From positions 1,612,001 through 1,676,000 of the forward strand of contig NZ_CP077085.1 of NCBI RefSeq assembly GCF_014268455.2: 64,000 bases of DNA. The letters are read 5' to 3'. The first letter of the stretch is position 1, and the number at the start of each line of letters is the position of its first letter. The notes under the pieces were generated by a model that saw only the letters and a list, made by a program, of their open reading frames with translations, was not told where the DNA came from and ran no database searches. A program made the position numbers and the translations under genes. Of this stretch, positions 54,651 through 63,215 are shown piece by piece. The DNA is from Pseudomonas shahriarae (GTDB taxonomy: Bacteria > Pseudomonadota > Gammaproteobacteria > Pseudomonadales > Pseudomonadaceae).

Positions 54651-55688
54651 TTAAATGGTGTCCGGCTGGCGGTTCCAATGGCGGAATAACGGCTCCGCCA
54701 GGAACAGCACAAACAACAGCCGCATCACCTGCATCGCCGTTACCAACGGCACCGACAATTGCAGGGTCTCAGCCGTCAAACTCATCTCGGCAATCCCACC
54801 GGGCATCATCCCCAGCGTCAGCGAGCGCAGATCCAACTGCGTCAATGCACTCAAACCCACCGCCGCAAAGGTCGCGATCAGCATGCTCAGCAGTGTGCCA
54901 ACCACCGTGCGGCCCATGAACGACGGTGCCCGTCGGAAGAACTGCCGGTTGAAGTGGCAACCCAGGCCACTGCCGATCAACCATTGGCCGATCTGGCTGC
55001 CACCTTCGGGCAGGCCGATGTGCAAATCCCAGGTGATACTGGCGACGGCACTGACCAGTAACGGCCCGAACAACCAGGGGTTGGGTTGGCGCAAGCGTTG
55101 CCAGCCCCAGGCCACCAGCGCGCCAATGGGAAACAGCAGGGCCAGCCAGGCCCAATCCACAGGCGCCGGATGAAACTGTGGTGCGCCGCCGCCCAGTAAA
55201 TACTTGAAGATTGCCGGCACACACAGCACCACCAGCAACACCCGTAGACTCTGGCCAGCCGCCACGCGACTGAGCACCGCGCCATTGCGTGCGCCCAGGT
55301 TGACCATCTCCCCGGAACCGCCCGGCATGCTTGAGAAAAACGCAGTGGCGCGATCTTCACCGCTGCGGCGCATCAACCACACGCCGACAATGCTCGACAG
55401 GCTGGTGACCAGCGCGCCGAAGAAGATCAGGCCAAAGTGGCTCATCACCTGTTCGATCACCACCGGGGTGAAGTGCAGGCCGATACCAATGCCCACCACC
55501 CACTGCCCGCATTTGCGCCCGCCGGGAATCTCGCCCAACTGCCAGGGCGTCAGGCAGCGCACCAGGATGATCGCCAGCAACGAGCCGACCATATACGGCA
55601 AAGGCCAGCCGACCAGGCTGGCCAGGTAACCGCCGGCCAGGCCGACCAGCGGTGTCCCCCACCATTGTCTAAGGGTGACCTCAGACAT
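54651..55688 (-). CDS. AbrB-family membrane protein
   Basis: A 345-residue membrane protein with about ten helices in two similar halves. Each half carries a PGG motif: SSMPGGSGEMVNLGA and MMPGGIAEMSLTAETL. This is the AbrB (DUF based, formerly ammonia monooxygenase-like) family, likely a transport or regulatory protein. It overlaps the tctA end by 8 bases, so it is the last gene of the citrate operon. A role in tricarboxylate uptake is inferred from that. Confidence 0.9.
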   Translation of the reverse strand: MSEVTLRQWWGTPLVGLAGGYLASLVGWPLPYMVGSLLAIILVRCLTPWQLGEIPGGRKCGQWVVGIGIGLHFTPVVIEQVMSHFGLIFFGALVTSLSSIVGVWLMRRSGEDRATAFFSSMPGGSGEMVNLGARNGAVLSRVAAGQSLRVLLVVLCVPAIFKYLLGGGAPQFHPAPVDWAWLALLFPIGALVAWGWQRLRQPNPWLFGPLLVSAVASITWDLHIGLPEGGSQIGQWLIGSGLGCHFNRQFFRRAPSFMGRTVVGTLLSMLIATFAAVGLSALTQLDLRSLTLGMMPGGIAEMSLTAETLQLSVPLVTAMQVMRLLFVLFLAEPLFRHWNRQPDTI

Positions 55689-57195
55689 CGGCTACGGCAC
55701 GACGCTGCAACGCGCGCTTGCGCCAGATACGCAGCAATGGCACGAGCAGCATGATGGCGGTCAGTACCCAGACGCCCAAAGTGATCGGGCTCGACCACAG
55801 AATTTCCAGCGTGCCATTGGAAATCGACAACGCACGCCGCAGGTTCTGCTCCATCAGGCCGCCGAGGATAAAGCCCAGCAGCAGCGGCGACAGTGGGAAG
55901 TCCAGCTTGCGCAGGATGTAGCCGAAGATGCCGATGGCGATCATCAGGAACAGATCGAAGGTGGTGGCGTGTACGGCATAGACGCCAATCGCGGTGATGA
56001 TCGCGATCACCGGCACCAGCGCCCAGTTCGGCACGGCAAGGATGCGGGTGAAGATGCGAATCATCGGGATGTTGAGGACCACCAGCATGATGTTGGCGAT
56101 AAACAACGAAGCGATCAGGCCCCAGACAATGTCCGGTTGCTGTTGGAACAGCAGCGGGCCTGGCGTGATGTTGTACAGCGACAGGGCGCCGATCATCACC
56201 GCCGTGGTGCCCGAGCCCGGAACGCCGAGGGTCAGCATTGGCACCATGGCACCGCAGACTGAAGCGCCGATGGCGGTTTCCGGGGCGGCCAGGCCGCGCA
56301 TGTCGCCTTGGCCGAACTTGCCGCTGGCGCCCGCGATACGTTTTTCGGTCATGTAGGCCACGGCCGAGGCCATGGTCGCGCCAGCACCTGGCAATACGCC
56401 GATGATGAAGCCCGATACACCGCAGCGCAGGTTCACGGTCAACACCGACAAGGCTTCCTTGACGTTGAACATCATGCGCCCGGTGGCCTTCACCGCTTCC
56501 TGGCCACGGTGGGTTTTTTCCAGGAGCAGGAGGATCTCACTGATGGAGAACAGACCCAGGACCAGGACCACGAACTGGATACCATCGGTCAGATGGATGT
56601 TGTCACCGGTAAATCGGTAGACACCGCTATTGGCATCAATGCCGACGCAGGCAAGGAACAGGCCGATCAACGCCGAGACAAAGGTCTTCAGTGGCTTGTC
56701 ACCGGCCATGCCGCCCAGGCAGACAATCGCAAACACCATCAGTACGAAGTATTCCGCAGGTCCGAAGGCAATCGCCCATTTGGCCAGCAGCGGGGCGAAC
56801 AGCACCATGCCGCAGGTGGCGATAAACGCACCGATGAACGAGCTCCAGGCTGAGAGCGACAGCGCCACCCCAGCCATGCCTTTGCGGGCCATTGGGTAGC
56901 CGTCGAGGGTGGTCATCACGGTGGAGGCTTCGCCCGGGATGTTCAGCAGGATCGAGCTGATCCGGCCGCCGTATTCGCAGCCCAGGTACACGGCTGCCAA
57001 CAGGATCAGTGCCGATTCGGGCGGCAGGCCCAAGGCAAATGCAATGGGGATCAATAACGCCACGCCGTTGATCGGGCCCAGGCCCGGCAACAGGCCGACG
57101 ATGGTGCCGATCAGGGTGCCACACAGCGCGGTCACCAGGTTATAGGGGCTCAGCGCGACGCCGAAACCCTGGCCCAAATAGCCAAAAGTATCCAT
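55681..57195 (-). CDS. tctA: Tripartite tricarboxylate transporter large subunit TctA
   Basis: A 504-residue protein with about 12 membrane helices. The TctA signature is visible in LPGLGPINGVALLIPIAFAL and VLPGAGATMASAVAYMTEKR. It forms the ion-driven channel that takes citrate from TctC. It starts 1 base after the tctB stop and overlaps abrB at the other end. Confidence 0.95.
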   Translation of the reverse strand: MDTFGYLGQGFGVALSPYNLVTALCGTLIGTIVGLLPGLGPINGVALLIPIAFALGLPPESALILLAAVYLGCEYGGRISSILLNIPGEASTVMTTLDGYPMARKGMAGVALSLSAWSSFIGAFIATCGMVLFAPLLAKWAIAFGPAEYFVLMVFAIVCLGGMAGDKPLKTFVSALIGLFLACVGIDANSGVYRFTGDNIHLTDGIQFVVLVLGLFSISEILLLLEKTHRGQEAVKATGRMMFNVKEALSVLTVNLRCGVSGFIIGVLPGAGATMASAVAYMTEKRIAGASGKFGQGDMRGLAAPETAIGASVCGAMVPMLTLGVPGSGTTAVMIGALSLYNITPGPLLFQQQPDIVWGLIASLFIANIMLVVLNIPMIRIFTRILAVPNWALVPVIAIITAIGVYAVHATTFDLFLMIAIGIFGYILRKLDFPLSPLLLGFILGGLMEQNLRRALSISNGTLEILWSSPITLGVWVLTAIMLLVPLLRIWRKRALQRRAVADV

Positions 57196-57196
57196 A

Positions 57197-57655
57197 TCAG
57201 TTCTCCAGAACGTCGAGCAGACCGAGGGGCAGCGGTACGTCCATGGCTTTATCGAACAGCAGATAAAGACCGACGCTCATCAAGGTGATGATCACCACGC
57301 CGGGCAACCAGCGCCCTCCATACAGCCGTGCCATCGGAATACCAATCAGCATGCTGCTGAGAATGAAACCCAGAGATTCGAAAGTGCCGGCAAACACCAG
57401 CAGCAAGCTCACGCAGATCCCGATCTTAATCAGGGTCGGGCGGTCCAGCGGCGGTTCATCGTCAGTGTGTTGGGTCGGTTGCGGACGAATCAGCATGTAG
57501 GTCAGAGCCAGGCCCATCAGCCCGAGCAACAGCAGTGGGAAGGCCCGAGGCCCTACTGGCTCGTAGGAAAAGGCCGCCTGATAGGGCCAGGCCATAAGCG
57601 CCAGGCCGATACACACCAGTAACAGCACTGCGGCGAAAATGCGTTGTAAGAGCAT
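57197..57655 (-). CDS. tctB: Tripartite tricarboxylate transporter small subunit TctB
   Basis: A 152-residue protein with four membrane helices, starting MLLQRIFAAVLLLVCIGLAL. It pairs with TctA in the membrane. The start at 57653-57655 is chosen because the upstream extension lies in the hairpin region. The hairpin between tctC and tctB is 13 bases upstream of this start. Confidence 0.92.
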   Translation of the reverse strand: MLLQRIFAAVLLLVCIGLALMAWPYQAAFSYEPVGPRAFPLLLLGLMGLALTYMLIRPQPTQHTDDEPPLDRPTLIKIGICVSLLLVFAGTFESLGFILSSMLIGIPMARLYGGRWLPGVVIITLMSVGLYLLFDKAMDVPLPLGLLDVLEN

Positions 57656-57667
57656 GTAGAACTCCTG

Positions 57668-57698
57668 GGCCACGCCCCCGATTCAAAGGGGCGTGGCC
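57668..57698 (-). terminator. Strong hairpin between tctC and tctB
   Basis: GGCCACGCCCC and GGGGCGTGGCC form a perfect 11-bp GC-rich stem with a 9-base loop. No T-run follows, so it is better read as a 3'-end stabiliser or partial terminator that raises tctC over tctBA levels. Such unequal output is known for binding-protein transporters. Confidence 0.7.
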
Positions 57699-57715
57699 GC
57701 GCGACAGGGGGGCGA

Positions 57716-58699
57716 TTACTGGATCAGGCCGAACTCTTTGGCCAGCACTTTGTAGTCAGCCACCTGTTTCTTCACGTAGGTGTCCAGTTCCGGTCCGGTC
57801 AGGGCGAACGGGAACAGCTCGCGCTGGTCACGCAGCTTGGAGAACTCTTCGGAGGCCAGCAGCTTGTCGAACGCAGCCTTCCACCAGGCGTAGTCTTCAT
57901 CGCTGACTTTTGGCCCGAGGTAGAAGCCCCGTACCACTGGCCAGACGATGTCGTAGCCTTGCTCTTTGGCAGTCGGAATATTCTTCATTTCCGGCTCGTC
58001 CAGGCGCTCTTCGGAGAACACCGCCAGCAGGCGCATATCGCCGCTGAGGATGTGTGGCATGGAGTCGGAGATATCGGTACTGCCTACCTGGATGTGACCA
58101 CCGAGCAGGGCAGTGGCGATTTCACCGCCGCCTTCGAGGGCCACGTAACGCAGGTCACGCGGGTTGATCCCGGCAGCCTTGGCGATCAGTGCGGTCTGCA
58201 TCCAGTCCTGGCTGCCGACTGTGCCGCCGGAACCAATTACCACTTTGCTCGGATCTTTCTTCAGGGCCTGTACCAGATCATCGAGGCTCTTGTAGGGCGA
58301 ATCGGCTTTCACCGCAATCGCGCCATAGCTGGTGCCGACGGCGGCCAGCCATTTCACTGCGCTTTCATCAAATCGACCGAATTTGCCCTGGGCCAGGTTC
58401 AGCAGCGAACCGCTGGACCAGGCCACCAGCGTGCCGGCATCGGCGGGGCGCTGGGCGACGACGGCGTTGTAGGCCACCGCGCCCACGCCGCCGGGCATGT
58501 AGGTCACGCGCATCGGCTTGCTCAGTAGCTTTTCGTTGACCAGTGCGCTTTGCACCAGCTTGCAGGTCAGGTCAAAACCACCGCCGGGGGAGGCCGGTGC
58601 GATGCATTCCGGGCGCTTGGGTTCTTCGGCTGCCAGCAGTTGGCCGGCAAACAGCATGCAGCCGGCGGCCAGGGCAAATTTACGCAGGGATGAGGACAT
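57716..58699 (-). CDS. tctC: Tricarboxylate-binding periplasmic protein TctC
   Basis: A 327-residue binding protein (Bug family). The start at 58697-58699 gives a signal peptide cut after LLAAE. ECIAPASPGGGFDLTCKLVQ is the usual ligand loop. It brings citrate-type substrates to TctAB. A Crc-type site precedes its ribosome site, and it lies 44 bases after the opdH stop. Confidence 0.95.
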   Translation of the reverse strand: MSSSLRKFALAAGCMLFAGQLLAAEEPKRPECIAPASPGGGFDLTCKLVQSALVNEKLLSKPMRVTYMPGGVGAVAYNAVVAQRPADAGTLVAWSSGSLLNLAQGKFGRFDESAVKWLAAVGTSYGAIAVKADSPYKSLDDLVQALKKDPSKVVIGSGGTVGSQDWMQTALIAKAAGINPRDLRYVALEGGGEIATALLGGHIQVGSTDISDSMPHILSGDMRLLAVFSEERLDEPEMKNIPTAKEQGYDIVWPVVRGFYLGPKVSDEDYAWWKAAFDKLLASEEFSKLRDQRELFPFALTGPELDTYVKKQVADYKVLAKEFGLIQ

Positions 58700-58713
58700 G
58701 GGGAACTCCGTCA

Positions 58714-58721
58714 TTGTTGTT
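58714..58721 (-). promoter_or_regulatory. Crc/Hfq site AACAACAA upstream of tctC
   Basis: AACAACAA matches AAnAAnAA fully and lies 4 bases upstream of GGAG, the ribosome site of tctC. It should put tctC translation under catabolite repression. Confidence 0.65.
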
Positions 58722-58743
58722 ATTGGGGATATGACTTGCAGGG

Positions 58744-60036
58744 TTACCACAGCGCGACGCTGTAACTGACCAGCACGCGCACTTCGTCTGCGTCCCGTGC
58801 CGAATAGTTGGAGCGGTAAGTGGCGTTACGCAGGCGTACGGCCACATCCTTGAGGGTGCCGCTTTGCACCACGTATTTGATCTCGGTGTTGCGTTCCCAC
58901 TCTTTGCCGGTGTCGCCGTTCTTGAGTTGGATATTGTCACCGGACAGGTAGCGGCTCATGAAGCTCAGGCCGGGAATCCCCAGCTTGGCGAAGTCGTAGT
59001 CGTAGCGAGCCTGCCAGGAGCGTTCTTCGGCACCGGCAAAGTCGTTGATCTGCACAAAGTTGACCAGGTACGGGTCGCTGCCATCCACATATGGGAACGC
59101 GCTATCGCCGGACATGTGCTGGTAGCCGGCGCTCAGTTTATGGCCGTTGAGGGCGTAGCTGAAAAGGCCGTTGAGGGATTTGTTATCAATGCTGCCGCCC
59201 CGCGCGCTGCCGGTGTCATCACTGATGGCCAGGCGCAGGTCGGTACCGAAAGTGCCGGGGCCCATCGGAGTGGAGGCGACGACACCGAGGAAGTGCTGGC
59301 GGTACACGTCGTCCAGTTGGGCGAAGTGATAGCTGCCGGTGACCTTCTCGGCAAACTTGTAGTCCACGCCACCAAAGTTGAAGTGCTTGCCGGTGGCTCC
59401 GCCGACGAAGCGGCCGTTCTTGTTGTTGAGGGCGATGTCCTCGTAGTTGCTGTCGTCGCGGTCCTTGGCCTTGTCCAGGCGGCCGCCGGTGAACGTCAGC
59501 TGCTTGAACTCCTTGGAGGTCAGCAGGCCGCCGTTGAACGTCTGCGGCAGGATGCGTCCGTCGTTGGCCTTGAGGATTGGCAACTCAGGAATCAGCGAGC
59601 CGATTTTCAGCTCGGTAGCCGAGATTTTCACTTTGCCGGTCAGCCCCAGTTTCGAGTACTCGTCAGCGGCGCGGCCATCATCGTGGGTAGGCAGCAGGCC
59701 GCTGCCGGCGCGGTCCGGGCTGGAGTCGAGCTTGACCCCGAGCATGCCCAGTGCATCCACGCCAAAACCGACGGTACCGTCGGTGTAGCCCGATTGCAGG
59801 TTGAGCATGAAGCCCTGGGCCCATTCGTCGCGTTTGGATTGCTGGGCGCTGGTACCGTCGCGAAAGTCGCGGTTGAAGTACATGTTGCGGGTTTCCAGGG
59901 TCGCGCTACTGTCTTCGAAGAAGGCAGCCTGGCTAAGCGGCGAAAAGCCGGCAAGGGCAGCGGCACTGGCGAGGGCGGTCTGGGTCAGGCGGGAAAAACG
60001 AACAGGCGGGCAAGCCTGGGGCTGTGTCGACAGCAT
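58744..60036 (-). CDS. opdH: OprD-family porin for tricarboxylates, OpdH
   Basis: A 430-residue outer-membrane porin. The signal peptide ends LSQAAF, and the mature N-terminus SSATLETRNMYFNRDFRD is typical of the OpdH branch. ELPILKANDGRILPQTFNGG is the conserved central loop. In P. aeruginosa OpdH takes up tricarboxylates such as cis-aconitate. First gene of the tct operon here. GGAG lies 9 bases before the start, with a Crc-type site just upstream. Confidence 0.93.
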   Translation of the reverse strand: MLSTQPQACPPVRFSRLTQTALASAAALAGFSPLSQAAFFEDSSATLETRNMYFNRDFRDGTSAQQSKRDEWAQGFMLNLQSGYTDGTVGFGVDALGMLGVKLDSSPDRAGSGLLPTHDDGRAADEYSKLGLTGKVKISATELKIGSLIPELPILKANDGRILPQTFNGGLLTSKEFKQLTFTGGRLDKAKDRDDSNYEDIALNNKNGRFVGGATGKHFNFGGVDYKFAEKVTGSYHFAQLDDVYRQHFLGVVASTPMGPGTFGTDLRLAISDDTGSARGGSIDNKSLNGLFSYALNGHKLSAGYQHMSGDSAFPYVDGSDPYLVNFVQINDFAGAEERSWQARYDYDFAKLGIPGLSFMSRYLSGDNIQLKNGDTGKEWERNTEIKYVVQSGTLKDVAVRLRNATYRSNYSARDADEVRVLVSYSVALW

Positions 60037-60054
60037 CGTAGAGCACTCCGTTTA

Positions 60055-60062
60055 TTGTTCTT
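60055..60062 (-). promoter_or_regulatory. Crc/Hfq site AAGAACAA upstream of opdH
   Basis: AAGAACAA matches AAnAAnAA and stands 5 bases before the ribosome site of opdH. The remaining interval to tctD (60063-60283) must hold the two divergent promoters and the TctD site; I see no clear repeat there. Confidence 0.6.
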
Positions 60063-60283
60063 ATAGGGCGAAAACGCTTCGAGGCGTTTTTCGGGCGCTA
60101 TGGGTGAAATAGCTCGGAAGGTGTAACCGTCCGTTTCTGGATGCTAATGGGCGAACCTTTCACTAACCTTTCAACGGTCTTTCAATGTTTTCGGGCTTCA
60201 CAGCACAGGCGGCGGCTGTAAACTGCGCCGCGAGTCGGTAAACAGAGGGCGGCATCGGCTGCCCCTTAACGAGGTACAAATCC

Positions 60284-60955
60284 ATGCGTGTCCTGCTCGT
60301 CGAAGACCATTTGCAGCTCGCCGAAAGTGTCGCCCAGGCGCTCAAGAGCACGGGCTTGACGGTGGATGTGCTGCACGATGGCGTGGCTGCGGACCTGGCC
60401 TTGAGCAGCGAGGAATACGCGGCAGTGATTCTCGACGTGGGCCTGCCGCGCATGGATGGTTTCGAGGTGTTGGCACGCCTGCGGGCCCGTGGGAAAAATC
60501 TTCCGGTGCTGATGCTCACCGCCCGCAGTGATGTAAAGGATCGGGTGCATGGCCTTAACCTGGGCGCCGATGACTACCTGGCCAAGCCCTTTGAGCTGAC
60601 CGAGCTGGAGGCCAGGGTCAAGGCGCTGTTGCGCCGCAGCGTGCTGGGTGGCGAGCGGCAGCAGACCTGTGGCGTGCTGGTGTATGACGTGGAAACCCGG
60701 CGCTTCACCCTCGGCGGTGACCTGCTGACCCTGACCTCTCGCGAGCAGGCGGTGCTCGAGGCGCTGATCGCCCGTCCCGGCCGGGTCATGAGCAAGGAGC
60801 AATTGGCGTCCCAGGTGTTTGGCCTGGATGAGGAGGCCAGCCCCGACGCCATCGAAATCTATGTGCACCGCTTGCGCAAGAAACTCGATGGCCAGCCGGT
60901 CGCCATCGTCACCTTCCGTGGCCTTGGCTACCTGCTGGAAGCTCGCGATGCGTAA
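60284..60955 (+). CDS. tctD: Response regulator TctD, OmpR family
   Basis: A 223-residue regulator. The receiver domain has the acidic pair in LLVEDH, the phosphorylation Asp in VILDVGLPRMDGF (Asp51) and the Lys in YLAKPFELTEL. The winged-helix domain ends VTFRGLGYLLEA. It activates the opdH-tctCBA genes in response to citrate. Start at 60284, with GAGG upstream. It overlaps tctE by 8 bases. Confidence 0.95.
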   Translation: MRVLLVEDHLQLAESVAQALKSTGLTVDVLHDGVAADLALSSEEYAAVILDVGLPRMDGFEVLARLRARGKNLPVLMLTARSDVKDRVHGLNLGADDYLAKPFELTELEARVKALLRRSVLGGERQQTCGVLVYDVETRRFTLGGDLLTLTSREQAVLEALIARPGRVMSKEQLASQVFGLDEEASPDAIEIYVHRLRKKLDGQPVAIVTFRGLGYLLEARDA

Positions 60956-62333
60956 GCACAGCAGCCTGCGTTGGCGCCTGCTGTGGAACCTGGCGCTGCT
61001 GTTGGTGGTGCTGATGCTGGCCAGCGGCCTGAGCGCCTACTGGAACGGTCGCGAGGCCGCAGACACTGCCTACGACCGCACCCTGCTGGCCTCGGCGCGG
61101 ACCATCGCCGCCGGGCTGTCCCAGCGTGACGGCACCCTGAGTGCCGATGTGCCCTACGTGGCGCTGGACACTTTCGCCTATGACAGTGCCGGGCGGATTT
61201 ACTACCAGGTCAATGATATTCACCAGAAGCTGATTTCCGGTTACGAACACCTGCCAGGCCCGCCGCCCGGGACGCCGCGCACCGACGATTACCCGGCCCT
61301 GGCGCGGTTCTATAACGCCAAGTACCAGGGGCAGAATGTGCGGGTGGTGAGCCTGCTCAAGGCGGTGTCGGAGCCGAACATGAATGGCATGGCAGAAATC
61401 CGCGTCGCAGAAACCGACGAAGCCCGGGTCAGCATGGCCCGCAGCCTGATGGCCGATACCCTGCTGCGCCTGGGCATGCTGGGCGTCGGGGCCCTGCTGC
61501 TGGTGTGGTTTACCGTGAGTGCGGCGCTGCGCCCGCTGGAGCGTTTGCGCACGGCGGTAGAGGAGCGCCAGCCGGATGATCTGCGGCCGTTGCCGCTGGT
61601 TGAAGTGCAGCACGAACTCGGGCCGCTGGTGCGGGCGTTGAACCACTTCACCGAACGCCTGCGCGGGCAGTTCGAGCGCCAGGCGCAGTTTATTGCCGAC
61701 GCATCCCACGAATTACGCACCCCGCTGGCCGCGCTCAAAGCCCGCCTGGAGCTGGGGCTGCGCGCCGAGGAGCCGGCGATCTGGCGCAGCACCCTGGAAA
61801 CGGCGGCGCAAGGCACGGATCGCTTGACCCACCTGGCCAACCAGTTGCTGTCCCTGGCACGCATCGAAAACGGGGCGCGGGCGATTGCCGAAGGCGGTGC
61901 GCAATTGCTCGACCTCAGCCAATTGGCCCGTGAGTTGGGTATGGCCATGGCGCCCCTGGCACATGCCCGTGGGGTGGCGCTGGCGTTGGAGGCGGATGAG
62001 CCGGTGTGGCTGCGGGGCGAGCCGACCTTGTTGAACGAGCTGCTGAGCAACCTGGTGGATAACGCCCTGGCCCACACGCCGTCAGGTGGCAATGTGATCT
62101 TGCGGGTGACGGCGCCGGCAGTGCTGGAAGTGGAGGACGATGGCCCTGGGATTCCGCAGGACGAACGGGACCGGGTGTTCGAGCGATTCTATCGACGTAA
62201 CCAGCAGGGCGCGGGTTCGGGCCTGGGGTTGGCGATTGTCGGGGAGATCTGCCGCGCACACCTGGCCCAGATCAGCCTGCATGATGGCGAGCTGAAAGGG
62301 CTTAAGGTGCGGGTGAGTTTTATCGCTGGGTAG
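60948..62333 (+). CDS. tctE: Sensor histidine kinase TctE
   Basis: A 461-residue kinase. Two transmembrane helices (residues about 12-30 and 165-190) border a periplasmic sensor of about 135 residues. A HAMP segment follows. The H-box is FIADASHELRTPLAALKARL (His about 254), the N-box LLSNLVDNALAHTPSG, then DDGPGIP and GSGLGLAIV. It senses extracytoplasmic tricarboxylates and phosphorylates TctD. The ATG at 60948 lies inside the tctD end. No citrate-specific residue can be named with certainty. Confidence 0.95.
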   Translation: MRKHSSLRWRLLWNLALLLVVLMLASGLSAYWNGREAADTAYDRTLLASARTIAAGLSQRDGTLSADVPYVALDTFAYDSAGRIYYQVNDIHQKLISGYEHLPGPPPGTPRTDDYPALARFYNAKYQGQNVRVVSLLKAVSEPNMNGMAEIRVAETDEARVSMARSLMADTLLRLGMLGVGALLLVWFTVSAALRPLERLRTAVEERQPDDLRPLPLVEVQHELGPLVRALNHFTERLRGQFERQAQFIADASHELRTPLAALKARLELGLRAEEPAIWRSTLETAAQGTDRLTHLANQLLSLARIENGARAIAEGGAQLLDLSQLARELGMAMAPLAHARGVALALEADEPVWLRGEPTLLNELLSNLVDNALAHTPSGGNVILRVTAPAVLEVEDDGPGIPQDERDRVFERFYRRNQQGAGSGLGLAIVGEICRAHLAQISLHDGELKGLKVRVSFIAG

Positions 62334-62357
62334 GGCCGTGCTTGCCACACCGACCGG

Positions 62358-63179
62358 TCAATAGAACATCGAGCGCGCTTCGTCCAGCTCGGTGCGCACC
62401 GCTTCGTTGAGCGGGTCGATGCGCAGCTTCCTGAATGCCGGCAAGCTCGACAGCGCAGCGTTGGCCAGCGGGTGATCGGTATTCTTGTGGCAGTACAGCA
62501 CCGCCACTTGCACCAGGTCGACGTAGTCCAGGCTGGCCGAATCGCGCTCGAGGTCCTGGTAGTGTGCGGGCACATTTACCAGCATTTCCGGGAAGTCCCA
62601 GCCCCTCAGCAGCTTGTCCCCCAGCAGCGGGTGGATGCTGTCAATCACATGGTTGAGGCTGACCGGGTCGGAGAGCAGTTCATAGTGATCTTCGGCGTAG
62701 GTCAGGATCGGCAGCACACCGATCTGGTGCACCAGCCCGCCAAGTGCTGCCTGGTCCGGCTTGAGTTGGCTGTGGTTGCGGCACAGGGCGTAGCAGACGC
62801 CTGCGACTTCCAGGCTGCGGCGCCATACGTCACGCATCTTCTGTTCGACGACTTCTGAGCGGGCATGGAAGATTTGCTCCATCACCAGACCAATCGACAG
62901 GTTGCTGCTGTAGTTGGTGCCCAGGCGCGTGATGGCGGTGTGCAGGTCGGTGACCTCCTGGGTGGCGCGCAACAGTGGGCTGTTGACGACCTTGATCAGC
63001 CGCGCCGTCAGGGCGGTATCGCGGCTGATGACTTTGCTCAAATGACTGATGCTGACTTCGGGGTCTTCGGCGGCCTGACGAATTTTCAGGGCCACTTCCG
63101 GTAACGTGGGCAGAACCAGGTCATCGTTATCGATGGCCATCACCAACGCCTGTTGGACTTTTTCCGCCAGTTTATTCAT
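62358..63179 (-). CDS. HDOD-domain protein
   Basis: A 273-residue protein. The HDOD domain spans most of the sequence: LPTLPEVALKIRQAAEDPEV, ISRDTALTARLIKVVNSPLL, then LVHQIGVLPILTYAEDHYEL. HDOD proteins are noncatalytic relatives of HD phosphohydrolases that act in signalling. In Pseudomonas this gene sits next to ygfZ. It lies 36 bases after the ygfZ stop on the same strand, so the two are probably co-transcribed. Confidence 0.9.
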   Translation of the reverse strand: MNKLAEKVQQALVMAIDNDDLVLPTLPEVALKIRQAAEDPEVSISHLSKVISRDTALTARLIKVVNSPLLRATQEVTDLHTAITRLGTNYSSNLSIGLVMEQIFHARSEVVEQKMRDVWRRSLEVAGVCYALCRNHSQLKPDQAALGGLVHQIGVLPILTYAEDHYELLSDPVSLNHVIDSIHPLLGDKLLRGWDFPEMLVNVPAHYQDLERDSASLDYVDLVQVAVLYCHKNTDHPLANAALSSLPAFRKLRIDPLNEAVRTELDEARSMFY

Positions 63180-63215
63180 TCATGCTCTCTAGGGTGCTGC
63201 AAAAGGGTACGGCGA

